Position numbers and translations under genes: made by a program
Notes under the pieces: model-generated
What the model saw: the letters and a program-made list of their open reading frames with translations, nothing else
Told to the model about the DNA's origin: nothing
Database searches by the model: none
Shown: in pieces, positions 56,633 to 64,000 of the stretch
Numbering within the stretch: position 1 is the first letter of the stretch
Layout: each line of letters opens with the position of its first letter
Assembly: GCA_030686995.1 (NCBI GenBank)
Contig: CM060681.1
Location: forward strand, 161,101,333 to 161,165,332
Reading direction: 5' to 3'
Length of the DNA stretch: 64,000 bases
From: Artemisia argyi
Taxonomy: Eukaryota; Streptophyta; Magnoliopsida; Asterales; Asteraceae

Positions 56633-56644
56633 GCTCTGATACCA
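56633..56644 (-). other. Primer-binding site of the Tekay-like element
   Basis: The minus strand reads TGGTATCAGAGC exactly, followed by CATGG, three bases from the right LTR. This is the initiator-Met primer site and it fixes the minus orientation. Confidence 0.93.
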
Positions 56645-56647
56645 ATC

Positions 56648-59530
56648 TGTAACCCCCGAAATTTGATTAAGCAGCGAAAGTCTAATCGGGGTCATTACAG
56701 TTTAGTACACAATCATACTCATAGAAAACAATTCAAAAGATTGTCAATATCATTCCATGAAAACTCAAATATTCAGAGTTACAAACATTTTTCCAAAATG
56801 TTAATTGTTTAGCAAAAGAAGTGATGAGTTTGTAAAGAATGATATAATTATTGAAATCAAAAAGGAGGTCCTGTGCCCTTTGCCAGCTCCGTGCCACCAT
56901 GCTTGCTAATTTCCTGAGACAAACATGCTTAAAAAGTCAACACAAAGGTTGAGTGAATCTATAGTAGTTTAGATTGTAATAGTGTGAACACAAGTCAAGC
57001 ATTTGAAATAAACAAGCCAAGATAGACAGGTCTTGACTAAATCAGGTGTAATATTGCTCCTAAGCCTCACGAAATGCAAGCCTTAACATTGATTTGACAT
57101 ATCATAAAGATAATAACAATCATCTACACCACAGTGGATGTAAATGACAAAGGGGCCCTCGGTGACAGGAAATGTGCCAAATTTCCATAATACCTCGAAT
57201 ATAGCACACCTCCTGCCAAGTGATCACCTTGACAGAGGTGGGCTGCCATCCAATAGATCTATCAACTATATTCGCGCTCACTCGCAAGTGATAAAGGTTC
57301 GTGATATGAGGGACTTGTAGCACAGGTATCAACTTAGGCAATATCAGGTGATAACAGCATACAAAAAAATACTTGTGTTCGATTTATAGCATGTATCTCC
57401 CCACGGGGTTTAAAAACAATTAAAAATGTGGGACCATGAACTCACCTGAAAGGTGCGTAATCACAAGGTGCTCAAAAGTGATGGTGTATTGCTATGACTA
57501 GCAATGAAATTCCTCCGACTTGCGACCTATAAATATATTGTAATCGGTGTTTTAGATTCGTGTCGTAAATGACATGTGATATGTCTCGTGTACAATGATA
57601 TCCGTTTCGGGTGTCTTAATATATTCCAAAATAACTCATGTAGTTATTTGTATCGTTGTTACGAACCGGTGTTTGATTAAATATTATCTCGTCGTGAAAA
57701 TAATATCGTTTAAAAATATTTATGATTAAATATTTTTAATAAAGTTATACATATATATATATATATTAAAGCTAAAGAAAAATATATGTATTTATAAAAA
57801 TCATATGAAATAATTGATTATAAAAATATACCTTGTCATAATTTAACCCTTAACTTTTACAAAATTACACTTTGTACCCTTGGTTAAAAAGTAATTACAA
57901 TTTTTGTCCCTTTTTGCACATTCTTCACTTTATTCCCTTGGCTTTTGAAAAATTACATTTCTTACCCCTCGACTTCCATTAGAAATCAATATTATCATGA
58001 TTAATCCGAAAGTTTAAGATTTTTACATTTTTAGTCCTCTAACGAGGCGTTTTTGCAAAAGTAGTCCTTGAAGGATTTTTCGAAAAACCAACTTTTGAAA
58101 CAATTAAAAGTAACTTTTATAACTTACAAACTTATTCAAATTTAGTATCCAAAGTCTTATACAACTCGTCTTCTCTTAAGTTTTCAAACCGAAAACTCCT
58201 TTGAAAATGTTTATGGGCTCGTTAGCCCGGTTAAGGCCCAAAGTGGGTATGATTGTTTAAAAACATAGCTTCGACTAGGCTTTGGTTTTGGCTTCGTTTT
58301 CGTGGTCTAAAAACGTATGAGATTTGCATGTCATGTTGGTTCGATTAAGTGGGCACCAAAGAATTAGGGTGTCGAATAATATAGGTAGGTTGTACGTATA
58401 AAAATGAAATGGCGAGGTCATTCCAAATGGTGTCGAGTCATGTGATAAGCTATAAGTGTAACAAAATACATTTTCAAACATTAAGCGTGTCGTGTGTGAA
58501 CTTTAGGTGATATGCATGAACTTAGAGTAGGAAAATGAAATAGGAAAGGAAAAACTTACAACACCTAAAGGTGGTGGTGATGAGATTGTGTGATACGAAA
58601 TGAGCAAAAGAAAATGATCCTTCTTCGTAGAGTGAACCTTGATCGATTACTTTGTTACCCACTCAACTCCTAACCCAATTCCTTGCGTGTACAATCCTTG
58701 TGTTCTTCGACAGTGTTCAAGAGAGAAAAGAGAGTGTTTAAGTTTTGCAAACTTGGTGGAACCTTGAGTGTGTGAGATTTCACATTAAATGTGGTTTATA
58801 TAGTGTGGTTTTGGGTGGTTCGAGTGTTTCCTCATCAAGCTACAACAATCGAATGGTTGCTCTTTCTAGGGACAAAGTTGTCGAGTGTTTAGAGTCTTGT
58901 CAAATCGGTTTGGGGTGATGAGGGAGCAAGGAGGGTTGACTTGGATATGTTTAGTGTTTAGCTTAGATTTTAGGGATTAAACAATTTGTATGTAGACCTT
59001 GTGTGGTAATCATGTTGGGGGACATGAAACATATAATCCATGGTGTATTAGTCGGATGTGGTTATAGCGTTTGTCCAAGGGTTCGTCGGCTAAAAGTGGT
59101 GGCTTATTGTCGCATGCTACAAAATCCAAGTAAGGTGGCATTTTTGTGCTGTGTTGTGGGGAACCAAGAAGAGAACAAGAGTAGTTAATAGGCGTGTGTA
59201 GGAGCTGAGCTCGTTGGCTTCGTATACACAAAGGAGAAAAACGAAAAGAAGGAATACCACAATCCATGTGGGCTTGTGCAAAGGCTCGGTCCAAAAAGAA
59301 AAAAAATATAAAAGATTTTTGTGTGCTGGGCTTGTGCTAACTTGGCCCAAACGAAAAAAAAAAGACTTGTGGGCTTGTAAGGGTGTTCGGCCCAGTGAAT
59401 CAAAGAAAGAAATTGCGTGGGCTAGTGGGGGGAATCCGGCCCAAAAATATCGGGGTGTTGGTGTTCGTAAAATTTGTGAAATATATCTCGGTGTCGGTGT
59501 TGGTTTATGAAAACCTTAAATATTCAAACG

Positions 59531-59610
<80 letters not shown>

Positions 59611-59927
59611 ATAATAATCGTGACAGTTAATATATATATAAGTCTATATATTTATTAATAATTCCTCGGTGTTCAATTGGGTGTCAGGTCGCAAGTGGGA
59701 GTTTTCGGTGTTAATCCTCATTGGGTGATATCCAAGAGTGACATTTGGGTGATATCGGGTGACAAAACGTAACCGGGTGTTAAACAAACAGTGTTTAAAA
59801 CATTCGGGTGTTCAAACAAACAGTGTTTCATATAAAAATTTCAAATTAGCCCGCAAAAATGGCTTAGTTAAGAATAATGTTGATAATTAGCATTAATAAA
59901 TGACTTGGGATTTTACGGTGTATTACA
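56648..59927 (-). repeat. Right LTR (5' LTR in element orientation)
   Basis: Copy of 38147-41506. Its second TA run (59535-59607) is longer and its first (57749-57768) much shorter than in the left LTR. Other differences are scattered substitutions. Confidence 0.95.
59535..59607. repeat. TA microsatellite in the right LTR
   Basis: About 36 uninterrupted TA repeats; the left LTR has about 22 at the same place. Confidence 0.95.
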
Positions 59928-59932
59928 ATACG

Positions 59933-61300
59933 GTCTTTTCGACTAACTTGAAGCTTAATAGTGGATATACACAACAACAATCACAACCACAATATATAAA
60001 GTGAGTAAAGAGATAGACACCACGATATATACTGGTTCAGGATGTGGGATTAATACCGTCCGTACGTCCAGTTGTGAATCCACGACACCGATGATATTAC
60101 TAAAGTATAATCCTGATGGTGGTTACAAACCGTTACAACTTTACTCCACCAATATGCACAAAGATCGACGCTCACTATGAAGAGTTACTCTCAACGGTAT
60201 TCCACCCTTGGAAACCACCCACAAGAATCTCGTGATTCGACTTAACTACAAATGCCACACAGACTTCCCTATCGGAAGTATCAAACCCCAACTAGATCAA
60301 CATATGATCTAGGCTTGACTACTAAGGTACAAGACTTTTTACAACGAAATTGAATGAATGATAGTTAATTGTTCAAATCACGTCCTAACCTAACCTAGAG
60401 ACTCGATTCTAAAGGGTATAGAGAAGAAGACCCTCAACACAATTTATAATAGTGGATTAGGTTCTTGTGAATATCTCTTACGAAAGAAGTGCTCTTTCAA
60501 TTGGTGGTTAAGATGAGAAGTTAGAACACAATAAGATAGTAGACTTAGAGGGTTGAGAGAGAAGAAAATAAAGATAAAGAATGATTTGCAATAGGTAATA
60601 ATGTAAGAGACCAGAGGTGGGTATTTATGGGCAAAACCCACATAATTCCAAACACGCCTGACATGATGGTCACACGCTGGCGTGCCGGGTGCAGTCCTGA
60701 AATTTCGTCGGGTTTTGTTTATTAATGTCCGACTATTGTTAAACCCCCAGTTGCACTTTACGTTTGACCTTTTTAATAACATTCCAACACTCAAAGTGGG
60801 GTAATGTCAACCAACTTATTTAGCCAAGGTTTATGTGTTTAAAAACATTTGGTGAATTGAAAACTATATAGTTAGGGGCATAGAAGTGTAAGAAAGTTGT
60901 GACATAGAAGTAAGAGTGTGTGAGTGAAGTGAGTTGGAAAAGAAAACTTAGAAATGAAGGGTGAGAAGTATGTGAGTGATATGATTTGTAATTTGAAATT
61001 TAAATTCAAGCTAGTTGGTGATTGTGAGATGGAATAGTATAGAGGAAGCAAAGTGAATGACACATTGTAAGAATATGCAAGATATGTAAGTTAGCAATTA
61101 AGGTGTAGAGATGATTTGAGGAAGGTCGAATGAAGGAAGGTGTTATTTGAATTCAAATTCAAATTAGAAGAGTTGTGAGCGTGTATAAGTTTAGGCATGT
61201 ATTATTGTGTGTGGGGGTGATTCTAATAAATACTAAATAAACAAAGAAAAATATGAAACTTTTTCTAAAATTATTTTATAACTACATGAAGCTATGAAAA
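59933..61300. other. Non-coding sequence right of the Tekay-like element
   Basis: No domain-bearing frame. The phrase atatactggttcagg near 60029 and neighbouring text resemble copia-type repeat sequence, but no LTR boundaries were found. A minus-strand frame at 60444-60794 has no recognisable features. Confidence 0.4.
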
Positions 61301-62120
61301 TTATAGAAATGAAAATTGCTTTTAAAATAAGTTGGAAATAAGCCAATTGGCTTAAATAGAAGCTATCACTTCTATTAAAGTTGGCTTTTTCTAAATTTTC
61401 TTTTACAAAACTAATTTACTACCTAAAATAAGCAACTTTTATGAAGGAACTTATGTTGTAGCTTATTAATAAGCTGTGTGGGATCCAAAGTCCTTAACAG
61501 GTTAGTGTTTAAGCTTATTAGGACTTATCAAGTTATGAATAAGCTTATATTAAGCCACACAGATCAAAATAAGCAAACTACTAACAATATTAACAAGAGA
61601 TAAGCACAAAGGAACAAAATAAGCACACTTAATAAGCTGTAAATAACAAATAAGCTATTGGCCAAAAACTAAGAGCCAAACAGGCCAAATGGGCCAACTT
61701 CCAGGCCTTGTGGGGCCCACAGGAAAGATTGGAAGCCCAAATGAAAAGCTAATCCAATAAGCTGAGCTTATTGGCTTTTCAAAAAGCTAAGACTCATCCA
61801 CTGGGTCCCACAAATGAACTTAGGAGAGGGCTTGAAAGTTTGGTGATCTATGCTGATTGCTCAGTATGAAGGTGGAATTGGACAAATAAAAAGCTAGTTG
61901 CAGCCCTACCTAATAAGCTACAAAGTGAAAAGCAAGACCTGATATTGAAAGATAAGCTGCTTGGCTTTCCAAAAAGCCAAGTATCTTATGGTGGGGCCCA
62001 CTATTGAACTATGTGCAAGCTTGTGAAAATGGCTATCAAACCTGTGCACAGGGCACTCTTTCTAAAAATGGCTTAAAAGAAGCAACTAATTAAGCAATTA
62101 AATAAGCTATTTAAAAATTG
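61301..62120. repeat. AATAAGC-dense tract
   Basis: About twenty copies of ataagc or its complement gcttat, in both orientations, within 800 bp, many forming inverted pairs such as agcttattaataagct (near 61460) and aataagctgagcttattgg (61756-61774). The same motif is dense at 33700-33910 and inside the MITE at 3172-3399. No element ends were identified. Confidence 0.6.
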
Positions 62121-64000
62121 ACAAAATACTAGATTAAGATGAGTAACAAAATATTAAGATCCTAAAAGCATAAGTCATGAAACTAAGTATTAAGGCCTAT
62201 AAGAAATTATCTATTTAATTCAAAAATCCATTACCTGAAAATTTGACTTTTTAAATTGCCTATCTAAGTTGACTTATATGAGTTTTAATCTAGCTTTACT
62301 GATTGATTATGATTACTTAAGCTATATTATGACTAAATTAAGCTATAAAACCTACTTATGAGTTTATATGATGATTATGCTAGCTTAAACTCAACACAGT
62401 GAACCATTTAAGAGTGATTCAAGTGCATTTTGACTTTCGATTGAACAAGCATAGGTTTATTAGGTTTGTCTGACCAAATATGAACCTAAGTGACTTATTG
62501 CAACCAAATTGAACCAACTGAACTCACTGAGATACAGTGATATACCTTGATCCAAACACACCTTATGACAATTGATTTTGTGATTATCAAAGCAAATGAA
62601 TGATTTGATCCTCAACTCTGTTTACAAACCTTATATTATCATCAAACAAGATCCTATGAACATAAATCAACAACAATAATAGCATGAAATCAAGAAATGA
62701 CCAATATGGCATTAAACTGTAAAATTTTGAGGTTTTAAGCAACTATGATTTTCAATAAACAAGCAAGCTATATTAATTGATAAATCTACTTAATAACAAC
62801 ACAGAAGCATGAAAATATACAAATAAGATTAAAAAACATATGCATACAGTAAAAGACCAAGATTAGATAATAAGCTTACAATGAGCTTTCAGCTGAAAAA
62901 CACAGAACCAAGGACAAGGAACACACCTAATAGCTTACCACTAAGCTTCTAAACCAAAAGCCATCCATAACTGACTTTGCTCCAAGCTGTGATCATGATT
63001 TTCACTAATTTTTTTTTTATTCTATTTTTCTTAATTTTTTGGTATTTTTGAGTTTAACCACTAAACTGGATTTTAAGATATCTAAAAGCTTTGTCAAGGC
63101 TTATATGAGCTAATTGAGTCCAAAACATCAACTACAAACAACAATTAGACTATTTGAGATTTTTGAAATATAAGGAATTGCATAAACTGAGAATCCAACT
63201 GAAACTTGAAATTAACTATTAAAGAAGGTTTGAAATACACTTAAATGACTAGAAATACAATTTGAAAGCTTTGGATTACACTAGAAATTGTGAATTACAT
63301 TATTCGACATTAAACTAAACTAACTAATCTAATAATTTAACTCCTCTGCTTCTTTCTATCTTTATAGATATTTTTGAAGTTCCACATGGTCTTCTGGTCA
63401 AATCCCATCATGAATTAGGACCCTTGGATCTCTGAAACTGATCCTAGCCATTTAAATGGCTTTTGGCGCCAAAAAGTCCACAGATAACATGGAGGGTTTT
63501 AAGGGTTAATTAAAGGTTCTTGGATGATTGTGGAGGTGGAGGGAACAAGTGGGAAGAGTGGGTGATGAGGTGGTGGACAGGTGGTGAAGAAACCAGGGTG
63601 GTTTTGGGTTTGCAGTTGTGAGGGAGAGGGATGAACAGTGGGGATGGTATTGGCGGGGGTTGACCAGGGTCAAACCTTGGGAAATATTAAAAGTTGGGTG
63701 GGCTTTTTGTGGAAAACTAGAAGGGGGGGTTGAATAGTTTTACGTCTTTTTCGTTTTGCTTATTTTATAAAAGATAGTTTCTAAGATGAAACCTTCAAAT
63801 CACTTTAATACATAAATATATATACTAGTTAATTTATGATTTTGTATAAATATTACTTATGTATAATGTACAATTTCAAAACACTTAACTACAAAAGTAC
63901 AAATACAAGATTTATTAAAGGTTTTATATATACAATGCTTATGTATAATGTTAGGAAAGAATATACAATTTCGTATATTTTATGTAAGCATATATATGTG
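62121..64000. other. Non-coding right end of the window
   Basis: AT-rich on both sides of a more GC-rich stretch (63430-63740). The minus strand resembles the left part of the repeat at 10641-13430 in general style (Leu/Ile-poor, many stop codons), but no specific match was established. No gene supported. Confidence 0.4.

Overview
This is a repeat-dominated stretch of a plant nuclear genome, most likely a eudicot. Evidence for a plant: spliced minus-strand exons of a NOT4-type RING/RRM ubiquitin ligase, Stowaway, Tourist and hAT miniature elements, and plant-specific LTR-retrotransposon lineages (an Athila-like Ty3/gypsy element, two Tekay/Del-like chromovirus-type elements, copia-like non-autonomous elements). 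The long open reading frame at 47029-51342 resembles, from memory only, proteins common in Asteraceae genome annotations, so Asteraceae is a low-confidence guess.

Layout. 1-4100: seven coding exons of the NOT4-like gene on the minus strand, with a hAT-like MITE in its fourth coding intron and a Tourist-like MITE in its first. 4275-5323: a Harbinger-like element carrying a nested hAT-like element, then a Stowaway MITE. 5324-10640: no recognisable gene. 10641-13430 and 33599-about 34620: flanks of an older repeat of unknown class. It was split by a minus-strand chromovirus-derived element (13431-33593, target duplication CTGCA) whose protease, reverse transcriptase and RNase H are missing. That element was split in its integrase remnant by a plus-strand Athila-like element (17326-28190, duplication ATCAC). 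35676-37374: a small minus-strand copia-like element without coding capacity (duplication TCAAT). 38147-59927: a minus-strand Tekay-like element (duplication ATACG) with an extra 506-codon frame before gag and a mutated gag-pol. Its gag was split by a plus-strand element at 45538-53953 (duplication GCAAG) whose two 344-bp LTRs look identical. 59928-64000: non-coding sequence, including a tract dense in AATAAGC.

The most interesting unit is 45538-53953. It has LTRs, a primer site, a polypurine tract and a clean target duplication, so it is a complete and recent insertion, yet it encodes no gag or pol in its own orientation. It carries an antisense fragment of a copia-type gag, an array of 19 copies of a palindromic ACGCGTAA-type motif, one intact 1437-codon frame of unknown function, and a downstream region packed with hairpins, including two related structures with compensated stems and conserved internal-loop strands. 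It looks like a non-autonomous retrotransposon with its own protein and probably structured RNA signals.

LTR boundaries, primer sites and target duplications were read base by base for every LTR element; splice sites of the NOT4-like gene were checked for phase. Lineage names rest on motif recognition without database searches.
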